From NCBI GenBank assembly GCA_016169945.1, contig JADLSH010000316.1:806001-870000 (forward strand): 64,000 bases of DNA, written 5' to 3'. This DNA comes from Trachythela sp. YZ-2020 (taxonomy: Eukaryota; Cnidaria; Anthozoa; Malacalcyonacea; Clavulariidae). A program made the translations under genes and the position numbers. Numbering within the stretch: position 1 is the stretch's first letter; every line of letters starts with the position of its first letter. Under the pieces are notes generated by a model. That model was not told where the DNA came from. It did no database searches and saw only the letters and a list, made by a program, of their open reading frames with translations. Of this stretch, positions 1-9,829 are shown piece after piece.

Positions 1-68
1 CAATTTACACAAAGTATTTACTTTACTTGACCTGCTATATATCAATATCATTTGAATCAGGAAACAAG
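1..68 (+). pseudogene. Partial copy of the array exon (3' end with splice donor)
   Basis: The bases match the last part of the exon at 1336-1467 with one visible change (GCTATA for GCTGTA) and end at the same AAG|GTAAG donor. Only the C-terminal part of the exon lies in the window, so whether this copy has a start codon and promoter cannot be judged. Confidence 0.6.
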
Positions 69-273
69 GTAAGCCTTTTTAAATATTGTACGAATATCCT
101 GCATTATTCGAGCTTCTATTTCGACAAAGTTAACTCATAAAAATGTTAAAATAATGCCATATTTATTCTCAACACTATTTGTGTAAAAATCGTCAAATCG
201 AATTGTCATTTCGATAGTCAGTAGCTATCACCTTATACTTTTAAGATTTTTAATTGGTATAAAGATATAAGCA

Positions 274-299
274 CAGCTTGGAATTTATTTCCCAAGCTG
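274..299. repeat. Covarying hairpin, variant CAGCTTGG/CCAAGCTG
   Basis: An 8-bp perfect stem with a 10-nt loop lies in the sub-repeat. Most other copies (for example 691-716) read CAGTTTGG/CCAAACTG. Here a T is replaced by C on the left and the opposite A by G on the right, so pairing is kept. The flanks GGTATAAAGATATAAG and CTGTGACTAGGGGG are shared with the other copies. Confidence 0.7.
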
Positions 300-690
300 C
301 TGTGACTAGGGGGACGAAAATAGTTGATGGTATGTAATATTTATATGTGGTGTGTCTTTTTAAATATTGTACGAATATCCTGCATTATTCGAGCTTCTAT
401 TTCGACAAAGTTCACTCATAAAAGTGTTAAAATAATGCCATATTATTTATTCTCAACACCATTTGGGTCAAATCGACAATAATTTATGGTCATTGTTTCT
501 CATTTCAACAGTCAACATCACATTTTGACAAAGTTCACTCACAAAAGTGTTAAAATAAAGCCATATTTATTTTCAATACTATTTGGGTCAAATCGACAAT
601 AGTTCATGGTCATTGTTTGTCATTTCAATCGTCAACATCATCTTATATTAAATTTACTTTTGATATTTGATTGGTATAAAGATATAAGCA

Positions 691-716
691 CAGTTTGGCA
701 TTTCTTTCCCAAACTG
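691..716. repeat. Covarying hairpin, common form CAGTTTGG/CCAAACTG
   Basis: This is the most frequent form of the sub-repeat hairpin: an 8-bp stem around a 10-nt loop. The same stem recurs near 1942, 2357, 2772, 4025 and 4439. It serves as the reference for the two compensated variants at 274-299 and 1677-1701. Confidence 0.7.
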
Positions 717-1099
717 CTGTGACTAGGGGGCTAAATGAGTTGATGGTATGTAATATTTATATGTGGTGTGTAAATAGTGCTGCTAACATAACCTTTATTC
801 TCAAGTATAAAAGACTAAAATCTTAAGGTTTCACAATTGTTTAAAAAATTGCTCCCGTGGGCTATACTGAGGCCTTCGTCCCTTTATACACAGTTTTTTA
901 AAAGCAACATAAACGTTCATCCACTCATTGAGTGATATTGACCTCGTGCATTGACATCTATGCAAATACACATGCGCAGATACATGTACGCTTTGCGTAC
1001 CTATTTTTGTATCTGCGTAGCAGATATAATGCTATCGACTTGTTAATGTTAAGTTAGCTGTTAGCTGTTAGCTTGTAGCCATTCAGCGACGAGCTTATA

Positions 1100-1335
1100 T
1101 CAGCCAATCACCGATTAGCTTACACATCGTTTGACCAATCAGTGACCGCTAGCTTAAAATGACGTATTTTATTGTCACTCTTTGATCTCGTTATATAACT
1201 GGATTGATGTTGATTATTTCAAGATGGCGGACTACTGAAGGGCGAAAATTGTAAACATGAGTAAAATTTTTAATTTGACGGTGAAAATTATGCATCAAAC
1301 CAACGATCATTTTAATTTTGTATATTGTTTTGAAC
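1100..1335 (+). promoter_or_regulatory. Promoter-like block upstream of the array exon
   Basis: Two CCAAT boxes lie at 1104-1108 and 1135-1139, a TGACGT (CRE/ATF-like) at 1160-1165, TATATAA at 1192-1198 and AAGATGGCGG (YY1-like) at 1221-1230, all upstream of the ATG at 1336. The order and spacing look like a compact RNA polymerase II promoter. The block is repeated at 3182-3417, and the CCAAT plus TGACGTAA part recurs in the diverged units at 5855 and 50841. Transcription cannot be shown from sequence alone. Confidence 0.5.
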
Positions 1336-1467
1336 ATGGCAAGAGTCGAGGGAGTATTGGAAGTGGTTGATTGCATTTTACGCTGTGAAAATGATTCGCC
1401 AATTTACACAAAGTATTTACTTTACTTGACCTGCTGTATATCAATATCATTTGAATCAGGAAACAAG
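1336..1467 (+). CDS. 44-codon first exon of unknown protein, array copy 1
   Basis: An open frame runs from ATG (context gaacATGGc) for exactly 44 codons to AAG|GTAAG, a consensus splice donor, in phase 0. The peptide begins MARVEGVLEVVDCILRCEND, continues into a hydrophobic, cysteine-containing stretch (YLLYLTCCISISF) and ends ESGNK. I do not recognise the family. Promoter elements lie just upstream. No matching downstream exon was found, so this may be a captured first exon whose transcripts splice into whatever follows, or a remnant. Conservation between copies reflects recent duplication and so does not prove coding. Confidence 0.45.
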
Positions 1468-1676
1468 GTAAGACTTTTTAATATGTACGAATATCCTGCA
1501 TTATTCGAGCTTCTATTTCGACAAAGTTCACTCATAAAAGTGTTAAAATAATGCAATATTTATTCTCAACACTTTGTGTAAAAATCGTCAAATCGAATTG
1601 TCATTTCGATAGTCAAATAGTCAATAGCTATCACCTTATACTTTTAAGATTTTTAATTGGTATAAAGATATAAGCA

Positions 1677-1701
1677 CAGTTTGCATTTATTTCGCAAACT
1701 G
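1677..1701. repeat. Covarying hairpin, variant CAGTTTGC/GCAAACTG
   Basis: The closing pair next to the loop is changed from G-C to C-G on both sides relative to the common form, keeping an 8-bp stem. The same variant is at 3759-3783 in the second unit. Together with the variant at 274-299 this gives compensated changes at two different positions of one stem. Confidence 0.7.
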
Positions 1702-3181
1702 CTGTGACTAGGGGGACGAAAATAGTTGATGGTATGTAATATTTATATGTGGCGTGTCTTTTTAAATATTGTACGAATATCCTGCATTATTCGAGCTTCT
1801 ATTTCGACAAAGTTCACTCATAAAAGTGTTAAAATAATGCCATATTTATTCTCAACACTATTTGTGTCAAAATCGTGAATCGAATAGTCAACATCACCTT
1901 ATACCTTTGAGATTTTTAATTGGTATAAAGATATAATTAGCACAGTTTGGCATTTCTTTCCCAAACTGCTGTGACTAGGGGGACGAAACGAGTTGATGGT
2001 ATGTAATATTTATATGTGATTGTGGTGTGCCTTTTTAAATATTGTACGAATATCCTGCATTATTGGAGCTTCTATTTCGACAAAGTTCACTCATAAAAGT
2101 GTTAAAATAATGCCATATTTATTCTCAACACCATTTGGGTCAAATCGACAATAGTTTATGGTCATTGTTTCTCATTTCAATAGTCAACATCACATTTCGA
2201 CAAAGTTCACTCACAAAAGTGTTAAAATAAAGCCATATTTATTTTCAACACTATTTGGGTCAAATCGACAATAGTTAATGGTCATTGTTTGTCATTTCAA
2301 TCGTCAACATCATCTTATATTAAATTTGATATTTGATTGGTATAAAGATATAAGCACAGTTTGGCATTTCTTTCCCAAACTGTTGTGACTAGGGGACTAA
2401 ATGAGTTGATGGTATGTAATATTTATATGTGGTGTGTCTTTTTAAATATTGTACGAATATCCTGCATTATTCGAGCTTCTATTTCGACAAAGTTCACTCA
2501 TAAAAGTGTTAAAATAATGCCATATTATTTATTCTCAACACCATTTGGGTCAAATCGACAATAATTTATGGTCATTGTTTCTCATTTCAACAGTCAACAT
2601 CACATTTTGACAAAGTTCACTCACAAAAGTGTTAAAATAAAGCCATATTTATTTTCAATACTATTTGGGTCAAATCGACAATAGGTCATGGTCATTGTTT
2701 GTCATTTCAATCGTCAACATCATCTTATATTAAATTTACTTTTGATATTTGATTGGTATAAAGATATAAGCACAGTTTGGCATTTCTTTCCCAAACTGCT
2801 GTGACTAGGGGGCTAAATGAGTTGATGGTATGTAATATTTATATGTGGTGTGTAAATAGTGCTGCTAACATAACCTTTATTCTCAAGTATAAAAGACTAA
2901 AATCTTAAGGTTTCACAATTGTTTAAAAAATTGCTCCCGTGGGCTATACTGAGGCCTTCGTCCCTTTATACACAGTTTTTTAAAAGCAACATAAACGTTC
3001 ATCCACTCATTGAGTGATATTGACCTCGTGCATTGACATCTATGCAAATACACATGCGCAGATACATGTACGCTTTGCGTACCTATTTTTGTATCTGCGT
3101 AGCAGATATAATGCTATCGACTTGTTAATGTTAAGTTAGCTGTTAGCTGTTAGCTTGTAGCCATTCAGCGACGAGCTTATA

Positions 3182-3417
3182 TCAGCCAATCACCGATTAG
3201 CTTACACATCGTTTGACCAATCAGTGACCGCTAGCTTAAAATGACGTATTTTATTGTCACTCTTTGATCTCGATATATAACTGGATTGATGTTGATTATT
3301 TCAAGATGGCGGACTACTGAAGGGCGAAAATTGTAAACATGAGTAAAATTTTTAATTTGACGTTGAAAATTATGCATCAAACCAACGATCATTTTAATTT
3401 TGTATATTGTTTTGAAC
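3182..3417 (+). promoter_or_regulatory. Promoter-like block, second array copy
   Basis: This is a near-identical copy of 1100-1335 with both CCAAT boxes, TGACGT, TATATAA at 3274-3280 and AAGATGGCGG. It drives, if functional, the exon copy at 3418. Confidence 0.45.
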
Positions 3418-3549
3418 ATGGCAAGAGTCGAGGGAGTATTGGAAGTGGTTGATTGCATTTTACGCTGTGAAAATGATTCGCCAATTTACACAAAGTATTT
3501 ACTTTACTTGACCTGCTGTATATCAATATCATTTGAATCAGGAAACAAG
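3418..3549 (+). CDS. 44-codon first exon, array copy 2
   Basis: The exon is identical in frame and donor to the copy at 1336-1467: 44 codons, then AAG|GTAAG. The intron side differs by a single base (GTAAGCC against GTAAGAC). The product is unrecognised. Confidence 0.45.
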
Positions 3550-4512
3550 GTAAGCCTTTTTAATATGTACGAATATCCTGCATTATTCGAGCTTCTATTT
3601 CGACAAAGTTCACTCATAAAAGTGTTAAAATAATGCAATATTTATTCTCAACACTTTGTGTAAAAATCGTCAAATCGAATTGTCATTTCGATAGTCAAAT
3701 AGTCAATAGCTATCACCTTATACTTTTAAGATTTTTAATTGGTATAAAGATATAAGCACAGTTTGCATTTATTTCGCAAACTGCTGTGACTATGGGGACG
3801 AAAATAGTTGATGGTATGTAATATTTATATGTGGTGTGTCTTTTTAAATATTGTACGAATATCCTGCATTATTCGAGCTTCTATTTCGACAAAGTTCACT
3901 CATAAAAGTGTTAAAATAATGCCATATTTATTCTCAACACTATTTGTGTCAAAATCGTGAATCGAATAGTCAACATCACCTTATACCTTTGAGATTTTTA
4001 ATTGGTATAAAGATATAATTAGCACAGTTTGGCATTTCTTTCCCAAACTGCTGTGACTAGGGGGACGAAACGAGTTGATGGTATGTAATATTTATATTTG
4101 ATTGTGGTGTGCCTTTTTAAATATTGTACGAATATCCTGCATTATTGGAGCTTCTATTTCGACAAAGTTCACTCATAAAAGTGTTAAAATAATGCCATAT
4201 TTATTCTCAACACCATTTGGGTCAAATCGACAATAGTTTATGGTCATTGTTTCTCATTTCAATAGTCAACATCACATTTCGACAAAGTTCACTCACAAAA
4301 GTGTTAAAATAAAGCCATATTTATTTTCAACACTATTTGGGTCAAATCGACAATAGTTAATGGTCATTGTTTGTCATTTCAATCGTCAACATCATCTTAT
4401 ATTAAATTTGATATTTGATTGGTATAAAGATATAAGCACAGTTTGGCATTTCTTTCCCAAACTGTTGTGACTAGGGGACTAAATGAGTTGATGGTATGTA
4501 ATATTTATATGT

Positions 4513-5646
4513 GGTGTACTAGAAATACTTGCTTGCAGTAACCCCTCGCCCAGCTGTACATTGCCAGACATTACATTACAAAACATTACTATTGGTAATC
4601 TTTTTTATCGAAAAATCTGCCATGCAAAGGTTGTAGGCGAGTCGGATATCTGCGTTCAAAACAAATTTTTGGCATAGAAAACAAAATTGGATCCTTGGCT
4701 CACACCCCTCTTCACGACGCAATCAAAGGCTATCGCCAAATGAAATGTTTTATTAGAAGTAATCACTGTGGCTTCCTTCATTTTAAATGTGCCATTAAAA
4801 TTTTGATCATTACTCTAATAGTTTGGAAAGAAGAGTGGAAAAAACAATAATATTTTGGGAAATTTATTTTGAAAGAATAAAAAATGGAAATTTTGTTTCA
4901 AGAAGAGGAAGCACAGTAGCCATGGCAACACGATAAAATAAATTTATTTTATGGAGTACAAAAACAACAGGTTACAAAAACTACAAAAATAATTAAAATA
5001 TTAGTTGTTTTAGCCATACAAATCTGAGATATATGGTGTAGGTATGTTCTTATGCATTCTATAAGCTTCAAATTAATGTTTAAATGCAACCTTCCGTTTA
5101 CTAAAAGTAAAACGTTGCCAAAAGTTTATAAAACTAAACTGCCTTTTATAAGTTAGTTTTTGAAATTAAATCAGTAGAAAATATACAAATTCTCTCGTGT
5201 GAAACGATTTCGCTTTCCTTTTAAGTTGGAACTTTTTGATAGCATAAAATATATGATATTTTAATTGTGAAAAAATGAAAATCTATGTAAATAAAACAAC
5301 ATTCTTACGGCTATATCAACAATTTAATATAAGAAACTTGCCATATTTTTTTGACTATCTATCTCTATTTATCCTTTTTTATAAAGTATAAACGATAAAT
5401 TTGTTCCGCAGCTTTTCCTGAAGTCCCAAAAAGACTTACTGATATGACTTACTCATGTTTTTTTATAATTCGCTCATTCTACTCCTAACAAAGATTAGTG
5501 AGATGACCACCCATCACACCCATCACACCCATGCGCCCGCAAAACTTGATGAACTTTGGATTTCCCATTGCTTTCCTTTTTTTCCGGGTGTAAATATCCG
5601 CGCGGAATTAGTACCCTCGCACGGCGCTTCGCGCCGGCTCGGGGAT
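4513..5646. other. Unique segment inside array unit E2
   Basis: About 1.13 kb of AT-rich sequence interrupts the array between ...ATGTGGTGT and AAATAGTGCTG. No open frame with recognisable homology is visible. Near its right edge is a perfect hairpin CGGCGC-ttc-GCGCCG in a short GC-rich patch (about 5617-5642). It could be an inserted element or flanking DNA caught by unequal exchange. Confidence 0.5.
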
Positions 5647-5924
5647 AAATAGTGCTGCTAACATAACCTTTATTCTCAAGTATAACAATTGTTTAAAAAA
5701 TTGCTCCTGTGGGCTATAGTCCTTCTTCCCTTTATGCACAGTTTTTTAAAAGCAACAAACGTTCATCCACTCATTGAGTGATATTGACCTCGTGCATTGA
5801 CATCTATTCAAATACACATGCGCAGATACATGTACGCTTTGCGTACCTATTTTTGTATCTGCGAATGCAGATATATTGCCATCGTGCTGTTTGCTGTTAG
5901 CTGTTAGCTTATAGCCATTCAGCG

Positions 5925-5990
5925 ACGAGCTTATATAAAATAAGCAACGTTAGCCAATCAGCAAGTGGCTTACAATGCAATGACGTAATG
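5925..5990 (+). promoter_or_regulatory. CCAAT/CRE-like block in unit E3
   Basis: TATATAAA at 5932, CCAAT at 5954-5958 and TGACGTAA at 5980-5987 keep the order of the promoter-like blocks of E1 and E2, except that the TATA is upstream. The matching block in the 50841 element has CCAAT near 50978 and TGACGTAA near 51007. Confidence 0.35.
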
Positions 5991-6412
5991 TTCCCCAAGG
6001 CCATTACATCATTCAATTTTTCCTGTTCGCAGGCTAGATCTTAAATTCAACGTGGCGCTTATGTTTTGAAATGTCAAAATAAATTGATAAAACGTCGTTA
6101 ATTCATATAAAAAACGTGGAAATACGAAGGTTTCAATACGAAAGTATCGACTAGAACGAATACTTTAAATTTTTAAAATATGTGGCCAGTTTCAAATGTA
6201 GTTGTTCTATTTCTGAAGGAGAAACTGTGAAACTAAAGAGTTAAACAGTCAAACTGTCAAAGATTAAGTCATTAAGGTATATAAGAAATACTACAACATA
6301 TTAAAAATAAAACATTGTGTAATTGTATATTTATATATATATATATAAAATATTTAATAAATCAAAATTATACAAACATTTGTTAACTACTTAAACAACA
6401 AAGCAAACAATT

Positions 6413-6414
<2 letters not shown>

Positions 6415-6453
<39 letters not shown>
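6415..6453. repeat. (TA)n microsatellite
   Basis: An uninterrupted run of about 19 TA units. Similar TA runs occupy the equivalent place near 51345 and at the insertion edges of the Penelope-like element (53965-53986 and 55576-55609). Confidence 0.9.
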
Positions 6454-6458
<5 letters not shown>

Positions 6459-6927
6459 ACTCATTTGAATTGGTCTGCCGTCTGCCAACGTTTGACCAAT
6501 ACATGCGCCGTGCACGCGATTAACTGTCTTGCGTATTCCACTGATGTCGTGAGGAATGCATCTCGCTGAACACTTATATCGAGTCTGTTCAAGCGTTTGG
6601 GTCAATTCGAAGTATAATAATGAGGAGCTATAGGATCATCTTAAAATATTGCAAGATGTAGAGAGAGCTAACGTCTTCGGTTTTCTTATAAAAACCTAAC
6701 CTGTTTTACAGTGTAATAATTATCAAGAATATGTGACAGCTGACCCTTTAACCCTAACGAATGGAGCTCCGCGTTATTGCGCCGTTTATGTCTGAATTAT
6801 ATTCAACACTGATTTCTAGTTTCTCTTTAGTTTCCCACAAATACAAATAAATACCCACGTATGGTTCGCTCAAACTATTGTAGAGTATAGATGTTTTAGA
6901 GCGATGCGCTTTACGATCGTCAAGTCT

Positions 6928-7604
6928 TGAAGGCGCAATGTTTGTTGTTGAAAATATAATACCCTCATATAGACTGAAGTATGTGGAATATTTTACGTAG
7001 TGCGTGACGAATATCAGCATGATTTGTACATTTCTCGTTCGTATTACATTTATCGTATCGTTTCCTTGATGCGTTATTGATCTGGTTAAAACACAAGTAC
7101 GTAACTCAAAATGCGCAAGTATTCTATAAAGATGCACACAAGATTGACAAGAAAATTGCATGCGTTTTGTGCGGGCGACTTGGGTGACCGTGGGAGTGCA
7201 AGTTTGTGACACCCCCAAAAAACCACGGGACAACGATGACGAAAAAAACAGACAGGGGCATATTAAACCTATGGCTCTGCCAGCCGTAGTAACTATATAC
7301 ACCTCGCCATGAAGGCGCAATGTTTGTTGTTGGAAATATAATACCCTCATATAGACTAAAGTATGTCGAATATTTTACAAAGTGCATGACGAATATCAGC
7401 ATGATTTGTACGTTTCTCGTTCGTATTGCATTTATCGTATCGTTCCCTTGATGCGTTATTGATCTGGTTAAAACACAAGTACGTGACTCAAAATGCGCAA
7501 GTATTCTATAAAGATGCACACAAGATTGACAAGAAAATTGCATGCGTTTTGTGGGCTTTACCTCGGTGTAAGAACCTCACGAGTGACGTCACACAACTCA
7601 ATAG
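6928..7604. repeat. Tandem duplication of about 390 bp inside E3
   Basis: The block starting GGCGCAATGTTTGTTGTTG at 6930 and running through ATGACGAATATCAGCATG to TTGCATGCGTTTTGTG is repeated from about 7314, with a few substitutions. The frames read through it give two similar spurious proteins. A third partial copy is at 7938-7985. Confidence 0.75.
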
Positions 7605-8080
7605 ATAATTAGATATGTTGTGAATAAGTATAATTGGTCTTGTGGTTCACTTAGTTCACTTGGTTCACTTAGTTCACTTGGTTTTCTTATAAAAACCTGA
7701 CCTGTTTTACAGTGTAATAATTATCAAGAATATGTGACAGCTGACCCTTGAACTCTAATGAATGGAGCTCCGCGTTATTGCGCCGTTTGCGCGTTTATGT
7801 CTGAATTATATTCAACACTGATTTCTAGTTTCTCTTTAGTTTCCCACAAATACAAATAAATACCCACGTATGGTTCGCTCAAACTATTGTAGAGTATAGA
7901 TGTTTTAGAGCGATGCGCTTTACGATCGTCAAGTCTTGAAGGCGCAATGTTTGTTGTTGGAAATATAATACCCTCATATAGACTTGTGGGCTTTACCTCG
8001 ATGTAAGAACCTCACGAGTGACGTCACACAACTCAATAGATAAATAGATATGTTGTGAATAAATATAATTGGTCTTGTGG

Positions 8081-8218
8081 TTCTTGTGGTTCACTTAGTT
8101 CACTTGGTTCACTTAGTTCACTTGGTTCACTTGGTTCACTTGGTTCACTTGGTTCACTTGGTTCACTTGGTTCAATTGGTTCAATTGGTTCACTTGGTTC
8201 ACTTGGTTCACTTGATTC
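8081..8218. repeat. 9-bp minisatellite, unit GGTTCACTT
   Basis: About 15 copies of a 9-bp unit (GGTTCACTT with AGTTCACTT, GGTTCTTGT and GGTTCAATT variants). Since 9 is a multiple of 3, all frames stay open and give Ser-Glu-Pro or Val-His-Leu repeats, which I treat as artefacts. A short version sits at 7642-7682. Confidence 0.9.
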
Positions 8219-8289
8219 TTGTGGCCAAAGCGTTAAAACACAATACCACACGACTATTTCCCTTTTCTAATCTACCCACCATCAGCTAA

Positions 8290-8890
8290 CATATCTCACA
8301 AGCATGGTCGACTCAAGACTCTGTGAGATGTATGAAATAGCTCAATGCCATCACAGCATCTTCCACTCTCTCCTCTCTCTAATACATATATATTCTGTTT
8401 TATTGTTTTTATATATATAAATTATTTTTTTCCAATCAGTTATATATCGCATATTTCACTCCTATATGTTTTCTGTTTTTAATACATATGTATAAATAAT
8501 TTACATTATAGTTCATGAAACGACTATACGCTGCCTAGTCTATAAACTTTACTTATACTTCACGGCACGGTCTATTTCTACCCTGTGAACAACACAAACC
8601 TAATTAATCACCATCTGTATCATATACGTACAGAAATAATACACCACTAAATCCAAAGTAGGTTGAACTAGACCTATATTACTAGTGAATCTGATCTAGT
8701 TTGTGTATTTCACAGCATGGTCAATATTTCTGGCCCTGTGAAAAAAGTATATATTAACCAAACAAACCACACATAGAAGATATAAGACCTGTTATTTTAA
8801 GGCTGTATGATATACAGTGCAGGCTATTCACATTCCTTTTGGACTTTCTACAGCACGGTCTAGTTTTCAGACCCTCGCGATTGTTTAAAA
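8290..8890. repeat. Degenerate tandem repeat of about 139 bp
   Basis: The motif CACRGCAYGGTC followed shortly by CCCTGTGA recurs at about 8301, 8573, 8714 and 8853, spacings of 272, 141 and 139 bp. Each motif is an imperfect palindrome (CACAG...CTGTG). The units are too diverged to align fully by eye. Confidence 0.45.
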
Positions 8891-9010
8891 GCCATTTACA
8901 CCATTCATTATATAATATGGTACATACATACATGCATACACAATCACATAAAGGACATAACATACCAATTATTTAACGCCAGTGGAGGTTCTATTACCTA
9001 TTCTTATAAT

Positions 9011-9180
9011 ACAATAGAACCAAGTGAACCACAAGAACCAAATGAACCAAATGAACCAAATGAACTACAAGAACCAAGTGAACCACAAGAACCACAAGAC
9101 CAATTATATTTATTCACAACATATCTATTTAGTTGTGTGACGTCACTCGTGAGGTTCTTACACCGAGGTAAAGCCGTTTT
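9011..9180. repeat. Inverted copy of the minisatellite and its flank
   Basis: On the minus strand this reads as the flank GGTTCTTGTGGTTCACTT and the preceding AACCTCACGAGTGACGTCAC block found at 7565-7680 and 8005-8100. With 8005-8220 it forms arms of a large inverted repeat around the 139-bp repeat region. Confidence 0.7.
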
Positions 9181-9615
9181 GTGCGGGTGACTTGGGTGAC
9201 CATGGGAGTGCAAGATTGTGACACTCCCAAAAACCCCAATAGGACGACGATGCCGAAAAAAACCCAGACAGGGGCGTATTAAACCTATAGCTCTGCCAGC
9301 CGTAGTAACTATATACACCTCGTCCCAATGGGAATGGTCAAAATACTTGTCCCTAGAGACATGCTATTTTTGCTTTATTGTGTTTGCCCCCTTTGCAAAA
9401 TGGCGCCCGTAATTACGAAATTGCCTATTGTTGAATATTACTCCTTCATGGGCACCATGAGCAGATACATGTACGCTTAGCGTACCTATTTTTAAATATT
9501 GTACGAATATCCTGCATTATTTGAGCTTTTCTTTAGATGAAGTTCACTCTCATAAAAGTATTAAAATCATGCCATATTGCCAGTTGTATTCTCAACACTA
9601 TTTCAGGGGGCAAAC

Positions 9616-9727
9616 TAGCCTGCGTGGCAGGCGTTCTATTGTGGGGGAGGGAGTTTTGTTTAGAGCGCGCTTTTTTTTGAGAGCGCAAACTCCCTCCCCC
9701 ACAATAGAACGCCAGCCACGCAGGCTA
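9616..9727. mobile_element. 112-bp foldback MITE, MULE-type
   Basis: Near-perfect inverted arms of about 42 bp begin TAGCCTGCGTGGC and end in the complement, around a short AT/GC loop. A perfect 9-bp target duplication GGGGCAAAC flanks it (9607-9615 and 9728-9736), the length expected of Mutator-like elements. It interrupts sub-repeat sequence of unit E4. Confidence 0.85.
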
Positions 9728-9785
9728 GGGGCAAACCGACATTCGACAATAGTACATGGCCTATGTATTGTTGCATGTTCTAGCT

Positions 9786-9829
9786 TGCCCTGCTAAATAT
9801 TAATGACATTTGAATCAGGAAGCATGGTA
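9786..9829 (+). pseudogene. Relic of the array exon 3' end
   Basis: TTGCCCTGCTAAATATTAA...GAATCAGGAAGCATGGTAAG matches the end of the exon at 1336-1467, including the GGTAAG donor, with many substitutions and a stop. Its presence in E4 shows the exon is an old part of the family. Confidence 0.6.

Larger units (their letters stand above)
1..1008 (+). repeat. Unit E0 of head-to-tail repeat array (5' part outside window)
   Basis: This is the first, truncated unit of the array. It begins inside the exon found complete at 1336, runs through two internal sub-repeats (about 69-350 and 351-775), and ends with the shared 3' block. That end carries GCAGATAC, the hairpin GTACGC-ttt-GCGTAC and CTATTTTT at 975-1008. 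It is followed with no spacer by the next unit's start, GTATCTGC. The sub-repeats match the first and fourth of unit E1, so two sub-repeats present there are missing here. Confidence 0.85.
1009..3090 (+). repeat. Unit E1 (2,082 bp) of rolling-circle-like tandem array
   Basis: The unit starts GTATCTGCGTAGCAGAT (a short hairpin) and ends GCAGATAC, then hairpin GTACGC-ttt-GCGTAC, then CTATTTTT at 3090. Positions 1009-2433 recur almost unchanged at 3091-4515. Start and end share the inverted 8-mer GTATCTGC/GCAGATAC. A subterminal inverted repeat, a 3' hairpin, insertion next to a T-run and head-to-tail tandem copies are features I associate with Helentron/DINE-1-type elements; that assignment is an inference. 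No Rep/helicase gene is present, so the unit would be non-autonomous. It contains a promoter-like block, one exon and four sub-repeats. Confidence 0.7.
3091..5854 (+). repeat. Unit E2 of the tandem array, with a 1.1-kb replacement or insertion
   Basis: Positions 3091-4512 repeat unit E1 at an offset of 2,082 bp, including promoter, exon and three sub-repeats. The shared 3' block resumes at 5647 (AAATAGTGCTGCTAAC) and ends with the hairpin and CTATTTTT at 5854. The fourth sub-repeat of E1 is absent, and 4513-5646 is unrelated. The next unit begins directly at 5855. Confidence 0.7.
5855..9493 (+). repeat. Unit E3, diverged and internally expanded copy of the array family
   Basis: The unit starts directly at the end of E2 with GTATCTGCGAATGCAGAT and ends at 9493 with GCAGATACATGTACGC-tta-GCGTAC-CTATTTTT. 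The first 120 bp or so resemble E1. The interior is the type also seen at 9850-10717 and 50841-56130. It contains a (TA)n run, a tandem duplication (6928-7604), a 9-bp minisatellite and an inverted copy of that minisatellite. No intact protein-coding frame is recognisable; the longest frames (about 200 codons) track the repeated sequence. Confidence 0.65.

Noticed and set aside
6754..7543. 198- and 139-codon proteins in E3
   Set aside because: Both overlap the same tandem-duplicated repeat and recur disrupted in other copies at 10057, 52122 and 55462; no domain.
8033..8289. Repeat proteins SEPSEP or VHLVHL
   Set aside because: They are translations of a 9-bp minisatellite, open in several frames at once.
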